Shown here: piece after piece, positions 15,829-25,502 of the stretch
Position numbering within the stretch: the stretch's first letter is position 1
How the letters are laid out: each line of letters begins with the position of its first letter
Source: Alicyclobacillus mali
GTDB lineage: Bacteria > Bacillota > Bacilli > Alicyclobacillales > Alicyclobacillaceae
Direction: 5' to 3' (one strand)
Assembly (NCBI RefSeq): GCF_017329565.1
Contig: NZ_JAFMTT010000013.1
Length of the DNA: 64,000 nt
The notes under the pieces: model-generated
Told to the model about the DNA's origin: nothing
Seen by the model: the letters and a program-made list of their open reading frames with translations, nothing else
Databases searched by the model: none
Position numbers and translations under genes: made by a program

Positions 15829-17873
15829 GTCACATTCACCACGCCTCCGCTATGAATCGAGATGGACGGATCCAATTCGGCAAACGACAGGACGGGCAAG
15901 TCTGGCACGTAACGGCGAAGCAGGCGACTGAGCGGGAGGCGGATCCGCGGATGCACTAACAGGACGGGGGATTTGCCCGTGCCCTGAAGATCGGTCCACA
16001 GTTCCTTGAGCTTGCGAAAAACCGCCTGTGCCCTGTGGGGTTCCAGGCCAATGGACATGGAACCGCCTTGTTCCACCACAGCCTGCTGCATCTCTCGCTC
16101 GAGGGCCGGATCGAACGTGAGAACCGTGAGCCCGTCTTCGCCCTGCATGTATTGCGCGCAGATATGGCGCGACAGACGCTGGCGCACCTTTTCGGTGAGC
16201 TGATCCACATCCTGCGTCTGGCGGCCCGCGTCGGCCAGCGCCTCGAGGATGGTCACGAGATCGCGAATGGGCACGCCCTCTTCGAGCAGATTGCATAGCA
16301 CGCGCTGGATGTGGCCGAGCGAAAGCGTCCCGGGATAGACGTCGTCCACCACCGCAGGGTGCGTCTGTTTGAGATGTTCGAGCAGTTCCTTGACCTGCTG
16401 GCGGCCAAGCAACTCGTGCGCGTGGCGCCTAAGCACCTCGGTCAGGTGCGTGGCCATCACAGACGGCGGATCGACGACCGTATACCCACTCGCCTCCGCG
16501 CGCAACTTCATCTCGCCTGTCACCCAGAGCGCGGGCAGGCCGAACGTGGGGTCCTTCGTCGGAATGCCTTTGATTTCGGGGTTGTCCACCCCGGGGCTCA
16601 GCGCGAGCCAGTGTCCCATGAGAATTTCGCCTCGCGCGACCTCAACACCTTTTAGCTTGATGACATACTGCGTTGGTTTGAGAAGCACGTTGTCTCGCAT
16701 GCGCACCATGGGGAGCACGACGCCGAGATCCGTGGCGAGCTGCCTTCGGATCATCGCGACGCGCTCCATGAAATCCCCGCCCTGCCGCGCATCCACCAGC
16801 GGGATGAGGCCATAGCCGAATTCGAACTCTACCGGCTCGACCGTGATGAGTTGGTAGACGTTCTCTGGCTTCTTCGCCTCGGAACGCTTCTGCCGCGCCT
16901 TCTCCTCTTCCGCCCGCTTCTGCTCCTGCGCCCGACCGCGCTCGGCCCGCCGAGCCATTAGGATTGCACCGCCGGCGATAGGGATGACCGGCACGAAGCC
17001 AATGGGCGTGATGAGGCCCAGCAAAACCATGGCGCCGCTTACCACGTAGAGGGCACGGGCGTATCCAAAGACCTGCTTGACCACGTCGGCGCCCATGTTT
17101 TGGTCTGTGGCGGCGCGCGATACCATGAGGCCCGTGGCCGTCGACAGGAGGAGGGCGGGAATCTGACTGACCAAACCGTCGCCCACCGAGAGCATCGTGT
17201 ACGTGTGCAACGCCTCGTTGAACGAGTCGTGCTGCATCGCGACGCCGATGATGAGCCCCGCGACGACGTTGATGGCCACGATGACCATGGACGCGATCGC
17301 GTCGCCCTTCACAAACTTCGAAGCGCCGTCCATCGCTCCGTAAAAGTCGGCCTCCTGCTGAATTTTCTCGCGCCGCCTGCGCGCCTCGGCCTCCTGAATC
17401 AATCCGGCGTTCAGATCCGCGTCAATGGCGAGCTGTTTGCCGGGCATCGCGTCGAGCGTGAAGCGGGCCGCCACCTCCGCCACGCGCTCCGCTCCGCGCG
17501 TAATGACCACGTATTGCACCACAATGATGATGAGGAACACGATAAATCCGACGACCGGGTTGTTTCCGATGACGAAGTTGCCGAAGGTCTGAATGACGGC
17601 CCCCGCGTTGCCCTGGCTCAGGATGAGCCGCGTCGTCGAGATGTTGAGTGACAGTCGATACAGCGTGGTGACCAGGAGCAGCGACGGAAAAATGGAAAAC
17701 TCGAGCGGCTCGGACGTGTTCATGGCGACGAGAAGAATGGTCATGGACACGAACATGTTGAACAGAATCAGCACGTCCAACAGCGGGCGCGGAATGGGAA
17801 TGACGATCATCACGATGGTCCAAAGGACAAACAGCATGACCATCAGATCGGTCCGCTTCAACCACTTGGCCAT
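15825..17873 (-). CDS. flhA: Flagellar export gate protein FlhA
   Basis: The large membrane component of the flagellar type III export apparatus. 682 residues: an N-terminal half with about eight membrane segments and the FHIPEP signature region (NSRTRLILSQ-like segment STTRLILSQGNAGAVIQTFG, then AIDADLNAGLI), a charged linker (residues about 315-345), and a soluble C-terminal substrate-docking domain. Start ATG at 17873 with GAGGTGACGAGCG. Six bases from flhB. Confidence 0.96.
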   Translation of the reverse strand: MAKWLKRTDLMVMLFVLWTIVMIVIPIPRPLLDVLILFNMFVSMTILLVAMNTSEPLEFSIFPSLLLVTTLYRLSLNISTTRLILSQGNAGAVIQTFGNFVIGNNPVVGFIVFLIIIVVQYVVITRGAERVAEVAARFTLDAMPGKQLAIDADLNAGLIQEAEARRRREKIQQEADFYGAMDGASKFVKGDAIASMVIVAINVVAGLIIGVAMQHDSFNEALHTYTMLSVGDGLVSQIPALLLSTATGLMVSRAATDQNMGADVVKQVFGYARALYVVSGAMVLLGLITPIGFVPVIPIAGGAILMARRAERGRAQEQKRAEEEKARQKRSEAKKPENVYQLITVEPVEFEFGYGLIPLVDARQGGDFMERVAMIRRQLATDLGVVLPMVRMRDNVLLKPTQYVIKLKGVEVARGEILMGHWLALSPGVDNPEIKGIPTKDPTFGLPALWVTGEMKLRAEASGYTVVDPPSVMATHLTEVLRRHAHELLGRQQVKELLEHLKQTHPAVVDDVYPGTLSLGHIQRVLCNLLEEGVPIRDLVTILEALADAGRQTQDVDQLTEKVRQRLSRHICAQYMQGEDGLTVLTFDPALEREMQQAVVEQGGSMSIGLEPHRAQAVFRKLKELWTDLQGTGKSPVLLVHPRIRLPLSRLLRRYVPDLPVLSFAELDPSISIHSGGVVNVT

Positions 17874-17879
17874 CGCTCG

Positions 17880-18965
17880 TCACCTCCTCCCCTTCGCGCG
17901 CATGCGATACACATAGGCGAGCACCTCCGCGACCGCCTGGTACAGGTCCGGAGGGATCTCTTGACCGACGTCGACCGTCCGATACAGCGCCTGCGCAAGC
18001 GGAGGATTCTCCACAAGCGGAACTTCATGCTCCTCGGCCCGCCTACGGATCTCCTGGGCGACAAAATCCGCGCCTTTCGCCACCACCTGCGGCGCGTTCA
18101 TCGTCTCGCTCTGGTACGCCAGGGCCACCGCGTAGTGCGTCGGGTTCGTGATGACGACGTCCGCTTTCGCGACGTTCTGCATCATCCGCCGCGAGGCGAT
18201 CTGCCGGGCGCGCCGGCGCACGGCGGACTTGAGGAGCGGATTGCCTTCCGTCTCTTTCAGTTCGTCCTTCAGCTCCTGCTTGGACATGCGAAGGCTGCGC
18301 TCCAGGCTGTATCGTTGGTAAGCGTAGTCCAATGCCGCGATCACGACCATCGCGCACGCAACGCGAATCGCGAGGTTGAACACGGATCGGCCGATGAGCC
18401 CCGGAATCGCCTGAAGTTGGACGGCGGACAAGTTCACCAACTCGTGGGAAAGCGACGCGAGCGACGTGTACGCGACGCCCGCCACGGCCGCGAGCTTGAG
18501 CAGCGACTTCAGCGCTTCAAGTGCGCCTTGAAGGCTTGCGATCCGACGCAACCCCGTCGCCGGCGAGATACGCTGGAAGTCTGGCAGCAGAAGCTGCGGG
18601 GCAAACATCGGTCGCACCTGCATCACTGCCGCGGCGAGCCCCACCACAATGGCCACGGCCGCGATGGGCACCATGATTCTCGCCGCCGCCATGACCTGGG
18701 TCGCCATGAGAGCGCGTACGCCATCCACCGTCCACGACTTCAGGCCGGAGCCGACGAGATCGCGCTGAATCAGGTTTTCCCATTCACCCCACACGTCGGG
18801 CCCCAAAACGCGCAGCGCCACAAGCACCGCGGCGAAGGCCACCGCGGAGGTGAGCTCTGGGCTGCGGGCCACTCGGCCTTCCTTGCGAGCTTCCTGCCGC
18901 CGCCTGGGCGTCGCCCGCTCAGTGCGCTCGCCCGCGGCAAATCGCTGGAGTTGCAGCGTCCGCAT
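17880..18965 (-). CDS. flhB: Flagellar export switch protein FlhB
   Basis: 361 residues. A basic N-terminus (ERTERATPRRRQEARKEG), four membrane segments, and the cytoplasmic domain with the self-cleaving NPTH motif in VVITNPTHYAVALAYQ (about residue 265-280). The motif is intact, so the rod/hook-to-filament switch should work. A second short protein resembling only the C-terminal domain is encoded at 50901-51158. Confidence 0.96.
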   Translation of the reverse strand: MRTLQLQRFAAGERTERATPRRRQEARKEGRVARSPELTSAVAFAAVLVALRVLGPDVWGEWENLIQRDLVGSGLKSWTVDGVRALMATQVMAAARIMVPIAAVAIVVGLAAAVMQVRPMFAPQLLLPDFQRISPATGLRRIASLQGALEALKSLLKLAAVAGVAYTSLASLSHELVNLSAVQLQAIPGLIGRSVFNLAIRVACAMVVIAALDYAYQRYSLERSLRMSKQELKDELKETEGNPLLKSAVRRRARQIASRRMMQNVAKADVVITNPTHYAVALAYQSETMNAPQVVAKGADFVAQEIRRRAEEHEVPLVENPPLAQALYRTVDVGQEIPPDLYQAVAEVLAYVYRMRAKGRR

Positions 18966-18968
18966 CCT

Positions 18969-19745
18969 TCACCCTCCGACTAGGCGCATGACACTTTGCA
19001 GATCGAGAAACATGACGTTGAACAACTGGCGAAACAAGGCCACCGTGATGGGCATGGCGACAGCGAATGAAGCGAGTCCGACAAACAGTTTGGCCGGCAG
19101 TTCGACGACAAACGCGTTCATCTGCGGTACGGCCCTGGATAGAAGCGCGAACGTGACGTCGCAGAGAAACAGACTTGCGAACACAGGCAGCGCCACGTCC
19201 ACGCCCATCAGCATCACCGTAGCCATGGTCTGTGCACAGAGCGCCATCCAGTCTGTCGGCAGGTGCCAATCGGCGATGGGAATGAGCCGGAACGACTCCA
19301 TCACGGCGCTCGCCAGGCCGCCGAGCCCCCCCATGCCAATGAACAGAAGCGAGAACCACACGCTGTACACGCTGGTGAACACGCCGGCCTGCTGGGCAAA
19401 GCCCGGCATCGCGAGGTCCGCAACGGCCATGCCGATTTGGAGATCCACCAGTTGACCCGCGATGTTGATGGTGTTGAAAATCCACGTAGCCACAAAACCC
19501 AGCAATACCCCGACGACCGCCTCGAGCGCGAAGTCGACCAGAAAAGCCCCCGGCTCGTTCGAGAGGTCGGGTACCGTTGCGTGGACGGAAGGAACCGCAA
19601 ACGCGGCCAATGCTAGCGCAAGGGCCACCTTGGCGAAATTCGGCCAATACACGCTCGACAAAATGGGGGCGGCGAGGATGAATCCGCTTGTCCTTGCGGC
19701 CATAAGCAGATACAGATTGAAATGCGCGAGCACGTCGTTTGCCAT
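18969..19745 (-). CDS. fliR: Flagellar export gate protein FliR
   Basis: 258 residues, about six membrane segments, with the typical N-terminal LARTSGFILAAPILSS-like stretch (LLMAARTSGFILAAPILSSV) and a C-terminal end VALFRQLFNVMFLDLQSVMR. The ATG at 19745 follows the fliQ stop with no gap, so it depends on fliQ translation. No strong ribosome binding site is seen. Confidence 0.94.
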   Translation of the reverse strand: MANDVLAHFNLYLLMAARTSGFILAAPILSSVYWPNFAKVALALALAAFAVPSVHATVPDLSNEPGAFLVDFALEAVVGVLLGFVATWIFNTINIAGQLVDLQIGMAVADLAMPGFAQQAGVFTSVYSVWFSLLFIGMGGLGGLASAVMESFRLIPIADWHLPTDWMALCAQTMATVMLMGVDVALPVFASLFLCDVTFALLSRAVPQMNAFVVELPAKLFVGLASFAVAMPITVALFRQLFNVMFLDLQSVMRLVGG

Positions 19746-20015
19746 TTACATCACATACTGCATCAAGTTTCCTAGGATCGCATTCGTGAAGTCGAGCAGG
19801 TTCTGCAGCATCCAAGGCCCGAAGGCCAGGAGAGCGATCACGACGGCGATAATCTTCGGTATGAATGCCAGCGTCTGCTCCTGCAGCTGCGTCGTCGCCT
19901 GAAAAATGCTCACGACGAGCCCCATGGCCAATCCGAGCAGAAGGACCGGTGCCGTGATTTTCACGACGAGCCACATCACCTGGGCCGCAAGGCCGATCAC
20001 GTACGTATCGGTCAT
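19746..20015 (-). CDS. fliQ: Flagellar export gate protein FliQ
   Basis: 89 residues, two membrane hairpin segments; the family signature GLVVSIFQATTQLQEQTLAF is at about residues 31-50. Start ATG at 20015 after AAGGAGGG. Part of the export gate complex FliPQR. Confidence 0.96.
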   Translation of the reverse strand: MTDTYVIGLAAQVMWLVVKITAPVLLLGLAMGLVVSIFQATTQLQEQTLAFIPKIIAVVIALLAFGPWMLQNLLDFTNAILGNLMQYVM

Positions 20016-20032
20016 CGGAGTCCCTCCTTGCG

Positions 20033-20851
20033 CTATGAGGCATAGCCAGCCAACAGCGATTTGACGACGAGGTACCAGCCGTTGACCATCACAAACAACA
20101 GCACCTTGAACGGAAGCGAGATCATCACCGGTGGCAACATCATCATGCCCATGGACATGAGCGTCGTGGATACGACGAGATCGATGACCAGGAACGGAAG
20201 GTAGATCATGAAGCCAATTTGGAACGCCGTCTGCAACTCACTCAGGGTGAACGCCGGCACCAACGCAGACATCGCGATGCTTTCAGGGTGGCGCTCCATC
20301 TCGGTGGTCAGCGTCTCATGCCGATAAGCGAGAAAGAGTTCCAAATCCTGCGTCCGCGTCTGCTTCGCCATGAACACCTTGAACGGGGCCTCCGCCCGCT
20401 CGATGGCCGCCGTCTGGGAGATCTGCCCCCGCAAATACGGCTGCAGCGCCTCATGATTTGCCTGTTGCAGCGTGGGCTGCATCACGAAGAGCGTGATGAA
20501 CAGCGCGAGGCCGACCAGCACCTGGTTCGGCGGCGAGGTCTGCAGCGATAGTGCGTTGCGCACGAAGGATAAGACCACAATGACGCGTGTGAAGCAAGTC
20601 ATCAGGATGAGCGCGGCCGGCGCAAGCGTCAGAACGGTCAGGAGGAGAACGATTTTCACCGTATTGGCAACAGAGGTGGGCCCCGAACCGCCGACGGACA
20701 CACTCACCCCCGGAATGGCGGGTACGCTCGGCGAGGTCTGCGCGTGCACAAATGACGGATGAAACGCCATGAGGCAGAGTGCTATCCACAGCGCGACACC
20801 GGAAGCCCCCGCAAAGCGCAACCGCTGCCGCGCCTTTTTTGTCCACCTCAT
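20033..20851 (-). CDS. fliP: Flagellar export gate protein FliP
   Basis: 272 residues. A basic N-terminus and a cleavable-looking signal (FAGASGVALWIALCLMAF ... FVHA), then the FliP core with TVLTLAPAALILMTCFTRVIV, the signature PLQTPPNQVLVGLALFITLF variant SLQTSPPNQVLVGLALFITL, and C-terminal membrane segments. Start ATG at 20851 overlaps the fliO stop (ATGA); the longer open frame upstream reads through fliO and is not real. Confidence 0.95.
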   Translation of the reverse strand: MRWTKKARQRLRFAGASGVALWIALCLMAFHPSFVHAQTSPSVPAIPGVSVSVGGSGPTSVANTVKIVLLLTVLTLAPAALILMTCFTRVIVVLSFVRNALSLQTSPPNQVLVGLALFITLFVMQPTLQQANHEALQPYLRGQISQTAAIERAEAPFKVFMAKQTRTQDLELFLAYRHETLTTEMERHPESIAMSALVPAFTLSELQTAFQIGFMIYLPFLVIDLVVSTTLMSMGMMMLPPVMISLPFKVLLFVMVNGWYLVVKSLLAGYAS

Positions 20852-21309
20852 TCGTCCCGCCGCCTTTCTCTCAACCGCTCCAAAGCCTCGCGCAGTGCGG
20901 CGCCAAAGCCATCCGCGTCGTCCGCGAGTTCCTCGTGCAAACCGATGTAGGCGTCCGTCACATCCGCCAAGAGCCGCACATCCTCGCCCACCCCTATCAG
21001 AAACAGCCTCTCGCCTACCTGCACCACTTGCACCGACTTGTTGGGCGCCACTTGGCGAGCGGCCACCACCTCGATCTGACCGCGCGCCGCAACGCCTGCG
21101 CGCCTTCCCAGCACTCGAAACAGGACCGCGATGAGCAACAGCACGAGCACAAGTGCCACCACGAGCTGAATGTACGCCCACACACCGCCACTCGCCGCGA
21201 TGGGCTCCGCCTTGGCGGCCCATGCGGTGCGCGGCATCATCAGGACGATGGCAGGCGCCAGTGCGCTCCCCGCCTGCCCAACCGCGGTCCAACGCCCCAA
21301 CCGATGCAT
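20848..21309 (-). CDS. fliO: Flagellar export accessory protein FliO (FliZ)
   Basis: 153 residues: hydrophobic N-terminal region (GSALAPAIVLMMPRTAWAA), a strong membrane segment YIQLVVALVLVLLLIAVLF, then a small soluble domain with VVAARQVAPNKSVQVVQVGE that matches the FliO family. Start ATG at 21309 shares one base with the cheY stop (TGATG). The family is poorly conserved; identification rests on this motif and on its place before fliP. Confidence 0.88.
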   Translation of the reverse strand: MHRLGRWTAVGQAGSALAPAIVLMMPRTAWAAKAEPIAASGGVWAYIQLVVALVLVLLLIAVLFRVLGRRAGVAARGQIEVVAARQVAPNKSVQVVQVGERLFLIGVGEDVRLLADVTDAYIGLHEELADDADGFGAALREALERLRERRRDE

Positions 21310-21668
21310 CACCTGAGCGCCTTCTGCACCGCTTCGACGACGCGATCGGCCTGAAACGGCTTGACGATAAAGTCCTTGGCGCCCGCCTGAATCGCCTCGA
21401 TGACCATCGCCTGCTGCCCCATGGCGGAGCACACGATAATGCGCGCGTTCGGGTCGATTTGCCGAATGCGCTTGATCGCTTCGATCCCGTCCACCTCTGG
21501 CATGGTGATGTCCATCGTCACGAGGTCTGGCTGAAGCTCTTGATAACGCTCGACGGCCTGCGCGCCGTCCGCCGCCTCTCCCACGACCTCGTGTCCGTTC
21601 TTGGTCAGGATGTCCTTGATCATCATCCGCATGAAGGCAGCGTCGTCCACCACCAGAATGTTTGCCAT
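21309..21668 (-). CDS. cheY: Chemotaxis response regulator CheY
   Basis: A single receiver domain of 119 residues. Acidic pocket VVDDAAFMR, phosphorylated aspartate in DLVTMDITMPEVDG (about residue 54), conserved VCSAMGQ and the lysine in KDFIVKPFQ. It lies between fliY, which acts on CheY-P, and fliO, as in B. subtilis. Confidence 0.96.
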   Translation of the reverse strand: MANILVVDDAAFMRMMIKDILTKNGHEVVGEAADGAQAVERYQELQPDLVTMDITMPEVDGIEAIKRIRQIDPNARIIVCSAMGQQAMVIEAIQAGAKDFIVKPFQADRVVEAVQKALR

Positions 21669-21698
21669 CGCTCATGCCTCCCACCTTGTGTTCCGCAT

Positions 21699-22841
21699 TT
21701 AGGGCAGCGGATCGATCCGCTTGTCCGCCTGCACGATGTCCGTGACGCGCACTCCGAAATTTTCGTCGATCACGACCACTTCCCCAATCGCGATCTTCTT
21801 TTGGTTCACGTAGATGTCCACCGGTTCACCAGCGAGTTTGTCCAGTTCCAGAATGGAGCCTGGGGCAAGCTCCAGGATCTCACGAATCAATTTTCTCGCC
21901 CGGCCGAGCTCCACCGTCACATTGAGCGGGACGTCGTACAACAGCGACAGATTGGCCACTGAGCTCCCGTCGCGGGGCGAAGGCCCGTCGTCAAAATCTG
22001 CAAACGCCGGTCGCCGGACAGAGACGCTCGGGACCTCCTCTTCGCGCCCGCGAGCCGCCTGCCCACCGTCCCCAACCTTCTCAAGCGTCTTTGCGCTCTC
22101 CGTGGCGCCTCCATCGCCATCGCGCCGGTCGTCCGAATCCGGCGGCTCAGGTGCGATGGCCTCGGTATGTATGTGCATGGACTGGACCAACTCGCGCGCA
22201 AACGGGACAGGCATCAACTGCATGATGTGCGAATCGATGAGTTCGTGGACGTGAAGGCGAAACTCGACGTTGACCAACTGTTCCGCCGATCCAAAAGCGG
22301 CCTGCGCCTCGTCTGGCGTGAACGTCACCACCCGCACGGATGGCGGAGAGATGTTGATGTACCGGCCGAACAGCTGGCTCATGGCCGTCGCCGCACTGCC
22401 CATCATCTGATTCATCGCCTCGCCGACGGCGCTCAACTCCAGCTCGCCAAGGTCGCCCGTGGACTCCCCCGGCGTGCGCCCTATCATGAGATCCGCGATT
22501 CGCCTGGCGTCCTCAATTTCGATCGCCAGCGCGTTCGTTCCCTGCAGGCCTTCCGTAAAATCCACCTGCACCAACACATACGGAGTCGGGAATCGGCTCT
22601 CCACCTCAGAGCGAGGGAGGATGCTCACGACGGGCGTGGTGATGTCGACCCGTCGGCCGAGCAAGGACGAGAGCGAAGTGGCAGCCGATCCGAAACAAAT
22701 ATTCCCGAGCTCCCCGAGGACGTCGATTTCTCCCTCCGTCAACGGCCCCTGCCCACCGCCGGCGGCCGCTTGCTCAGCCACACCGGCCCTCAGCAGGGCG
22801 TCGATCTCGTCCTGGGACAGCTTCATCTCACCGTCCACCAT
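21699..22841 (-). CDS. fliY: Flagellar switch protein and CheY-P phosphatase FliY
   Basis: About 380 residues. The N-terminus has the CheY-P-binding LSQDEIDALL motif shared with FliM; two CheC-type repeats follow (DVLGELGNICFGSAATSLSS and ELSAVGEAMNQMMGSAATAM); a variable charged linker (about residues 235-290); and a C-terminal FliN/SpoA domain (LLYDVPLNVTVELGRARKLI). Several starts are possible: ATG at 22847, 22841 and 22826. I prefer 22841 because GGAGG lies nine bases upstream. It overlaps fliM. Confidence 0.93.
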   Translation of the reverse strand: MVDGEMKLSQDEIDALLRAGVAEQAAAGGGQGPLTEGEIDVLGELGNICFGSAATSLSSLLGRRVDITTPVVSILPRSEVESRFPTPYVLVQVDFTEGLQGTNALAIEIEDARRIADLMIGRTPGESTGDLGELELSAVGEAMNQMMGSAATAMSQLFGRYINISPPSVRVVTFTPDEAQAAFGSAEQLVNVEFRLHVHELIDSHIMQLMPVPFARELVQSMHIHTEAIAPEPPDSDDRRDGDGGATESAKTLEKVGDGGQAARGREEEVPSVSVRRPAFADFDDGPSPRDGSSVANLSLLYDVPLNVTVELGRARKLIREILELAPGSILELDKLAGEPVDIYVNQKKIAIGEVVVIDENFGVRVTDIVQADKRIDPLP

Positions 22842-23823
22842 CCGCATCCGCCTCCCACTGACCCACGATTTTCACCGCATACACGCGGTTTCGCTTGCCC
22901 ACGCTTCCCCAGAACGCAGGTCGTCCGTCGACATAGACGAGGGCCGGATCGCGAATCGTTTGGCGCAACACGATGGTGTCGCCCTCGCTCAGGTCGAGGA
23001 TCTCGCGCACGGTCAACTCCGCTTGCCCGACTTCCACGCGAACGTCGACAGGAACACCGAGAAGTTTCGCGCGCAGCTCATCGTTCACCTGCCGCCTGCC
23101 GCTCTGAAAGGCGGGATCCATGTAATACCGGTTGCTGAGCTTGGACAGGACAGGCTCGATGGTCACGTGTGGGATGCACAGATTGATAAGACCGGTCGTT
23201 TCGCCCACGCGCACGCTGATGGTCACCACGAGCACCGTCTCGTTCGGCGTGGTGAGCTGCAAGAACTGTGGGTTGCTCTCCAACGACACAAACTGGGGAT
23301 CCAGGTCCATCACGCTCTTCCAGGCCTCGACCAGGATGGACGGCACGTTTTCGAACAACCGGCGAAACAGCGAGACTTCAATGTCCGTCAACTCTCGCAC
23401 GCGGTATGGACCCGCGCTGTCCCCTCCCATGTACTTGTCCAGCATGGCGAACACGACCTGAGGATTCATCTCCATCACCATGCGCCCCTCGAGGGGATGC
23501 ATGTCGTAAACCTGGAGCACCGTGAGCGGCGGAATGGAGCGAATGAACTCGTCATACGGCACTTGATCGACCGATTCCACCTGGATCTGGGGAACCGACC
23601 TGAGTTGCCCTGACAGCTGGCTCGTGAGCAGCCGGCAAAAGTGCTCGTGCATGCGCCGCAGCACGCGCAGATGATCCTTCGAAAAGCGCATCGCACGCCG
23701 AAAATCGTAGACCCGCACCCGCGGATGCGCATTCGCGCGTTGCTCGGCGGCGGGATCGATCTCGCCCGTGCGAATCGCGTACAGCAGCGCGTCGATCTCG
23801 GACTGAGAAAGCACGTCGGACAA
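22828..23823 (-). CDS. fliM: Flagellar switch protein FliM
   Basis: 331 residues. N-terminal VLSQSEIDALLYAIRTGEID is the CheY-P-binding helix; the CheC-like middle domain and C-terminal SpoA domain (LGVPVDVRVEVGQAELTVRE) follow. Start is TTG at 23823 after GAGGAGGTGAGACG, a strong site. Forms the C ring with FliG and FliY. Confidence 0.95.
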   Translation of the reverse strand: MSDVLSQSEIDALLYAIRTGEIDPAAEQRANAHPRVRVYDFRRAMRFSKDHLRVLRRMHEHFCRLLTSQLSGQLRSVPQIQVESVDQVPYDEFIRSIPPLTVLQVYDMHPLEGRMVMEMNPQVVFAMLDKYMGGDSAGPYRVRELTDIEVSLFRRLFENVPSILVEAWKSVMDLDPQFVSLESNPQFLQLTTPNETVLVVTISVRVGETTGLINLCIPHVTIEPVLSKLSNRYYMDPAFQSGRRQVNDELRAKLLGVPVDVRVEVGQAELTVREILDLSEGDTIVLRQTIRDPALVYVDGRPAFWGSVGKRNRVYAVKIVGQWEADADGGR

Positions 23824-23835
23824 CGTCTCACCTCC

Positions 23836-24270
23836 TCACTGCACCAGGACCTGCGAAAGATACGCCGCCGTAACTCGCCCCGTTGGGAGGAGGCGGTTGA
23901 CCTGGCTCACAATCGTCGCCTTCAGGCGATTCAAACCGGCGTCGGTGCGAAGTTCGTCCGACGTAAACTCGCGCATGATGCCGTTCACCGCGTCTGAAAT
24001 CTGTGGCTCCATCAGATTTAACTCGTTCTTCGTGCCCTTTGAGTCCGCCTGCAAGGTCAGCGTGAATTGAATGATCCCGCTTCCGGCCAGATTCGTGGTC
24101 ATCTGAGGCAACGTGACCTGAAGATCCGCCATCTGTTTCGCGGAAAGCTTGGGCGGAGCGCCGCCTGCAGCGTGATGCTTCTTGGAATACAGCAAATAGC
24201 CGATGGCCGCTCCTGCGATCACGACGATGCCGAGGACGATCATCAGCATCGTGCGCACAGCCTTCTTCAT
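23836..24270 (-). CDS. fliL: Flagellar basal body protein FliL
   Basis: 144 residues with a single N-terminal membrane anchor (AVRTMLMIVLGIVVIAGAAIGYLLY) and the periplasmic-side domain typical of FliL (LPQMTTNLAGSGIIQFTLTL, SDAVNGIMREFTSDEL). It stabilises the stator around the motor. Overlaps flbD by four bases. Confidence 0.92.
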   Translation of the reverse strand: MKKAVRTMLMIVLGIVVIAGAAIGYLLYSKKHHAAGGAPPKLSAKQMADLQVTLPQMTTNLAGSGIIQFTLTLQADSKGTKNELNLMEPQISDAVNGIMREFTSDELRTDAGLNRLKATIVSQVNRLLPTGRVTAAYLSQVLVQ

Positions 24271-24485
24271 GCCCCGCCCCCCTCATCGCGCACGGGCGCC
24301 GCGACGAGGCCAATCCGCCGGTACACCTCGATCATCTTTGACGCGATGGTCTCGGGATCCTCCAAGACCACGTACTTGTGTCCGTTGGTCAGTGTCACCA
24401 CGGAGTCAGGCGTCCCTTCGACCAACTCGATATGCAGCGGATTGAGCCAAACGACGGTCCCATTTAATCGCGTCAAAGCAATCAT
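24267..24485 (-). CDS. flbD: Flagellar protein FlbD (SwrD)
   Basis: 72 residues with the family pattern MIALTRLNGTVVWLNPLHIE and LTNGHKYVVLEDPETIASKM. The B. subtilis homologue SwrD raises motor torque. Start ATG at 24485 with GGGAGA upstream. Located between hook and fliL genes as in Bacilli. Confidence 0.92.
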   Translation of the reverse strand: MIALTRLNGTVVWLNPLHIELVEGTPDSVVTLTNGHKYVVLEDPETIASKMIEVYRRIGLVAAPVRDEGGGA

Positions 24486-24530
24486 GTGCGCATCTCCCTG
24501 GGGCGCGGCCGTGCCGCGCCCTCACTTATC

Positions 24531-25442
24531 TCACGAGTTCTTCATGTTGACAAGCGCCTGCAGGATGGCGTTGTCAGTGCCGATCATGTGCGTGTTTGCC
24601 ACGTATGCGTTCTGCGCCACAATCATTTCCGCAAACTGCTGCGACAAGTCCACGTTGGAACCCTCCAGTTCGCCTGACGCGAGCGTGCCGTACGTCCCCT
24701 GACCTGGTGTCCAATAGGTCGGCTGCCCAGCCGCCGGGCTCGACGCGCTGAACAGGTTGTCACCGACGCTCACAAGCCCTTGCGGATTCGGAACCTGCGC
24801 GAGGGCAAGGTAACCAATGACTTTCGTCGTGGTGGTGGTTCCGTTCGTGATGGTCGCCGTGATCGAACCGTCGGAACCGATGCTCACGTTTGAGACGGTG
24901 TTGCCTGATCCCTGCGTCACCCCCGCAAGCTGATACACGTTGATTTCGGTGGTCGGCTGAGTGGTGCTCGCCGAGGACGGCATGCTGCTGCTACTGTACC
25001 CCTCCGCAATCACCCCGTTGGGCAGCACGAGGTTGCCGGCGCTGTCCACCGAAAAGTTCCCGGCCCGGGTCAGATACGTGTTCGTCCCATTCGTCACCAC
25101 GAAGAAGCCGTTGCCCTGAATGGCGACGTTTGTCGGAACGCCTGTGGTCTCGTCCGGCCCCTGCGACATGTCCATCTGGGTCGCGCCCACCTGCACGCCG
25201 AGGCCGACCTGCTCTGGGTTGGTCCCGCCCATGCCAGTCGTCGCACTTGATCCGCCCGTGCTCGAGCCAGACGCCGTCCCGGCTGTGCCCAGGGACATCG
25301 TCTGGCTCAGCAGGTCCGCGAATTGCACGTCCGACTGCTTAAATCCGACCGTCTCGACATTGGCGATGTTGTTGCCCACCACGTCGAGATCGGTTTGAAA
25401 GGCCTGCATACCTGAGATGGCCGAATTCATGGAACGAAGCAT
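24531..25442 (-). CDS. flgE: Flagellar hook protein FlgE (FlgG-like)
   Basis: 303 residues. The N-terminal rod/hook signature MLRSMNSAISGMQAFQTDLD, VVGNNIANVETVGFK and the C-terminal helix (SNVDLSQQFAEMIVAQNAYV, NDNAILQALVNM-like end) are clear. The middle is rich in Ser, Thr, Gly and Asn. Start ATG at 25442 with GGAGGG. At this operon position B. subtilis has the hook gene; a shortened FlgG-like rod protein is the alternative. Confidence 0.9.
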   Translation of the reverse strand: MLRSMNSAISGMQAFQTDLDVVGNNIANVETVGFKQSDVQFADLLSQTMSLGTAGTASGSSTGGSSATTGMGGTNPEQVGLGVQVGATQMDMSQGPDETTGVPTNVAIQGNGFFVVTNGTNTYLTRAGNFSVDSAGNLVLPNGVIAEGYSSSSMPSSASTTQPTTEINVYQLAGVTQGSGNTVSNVSIGSDGSITATITNGTTTTTKVIGYLALAQVPNPQGLVSVGDNLFSASSPAAGQPTYWTPGQGTYGTLASGELEGSNVDLSQQFAEMIVAQNAYVANTHMIGTDNAILQALVNMKNS

Positions 25443-25502
25443 GTCGAGTTCCCTCCAGTCGCGCCGTCCCCGGAGTTCAGTCGATCCCCCCGGGCAGGCC
25501 CC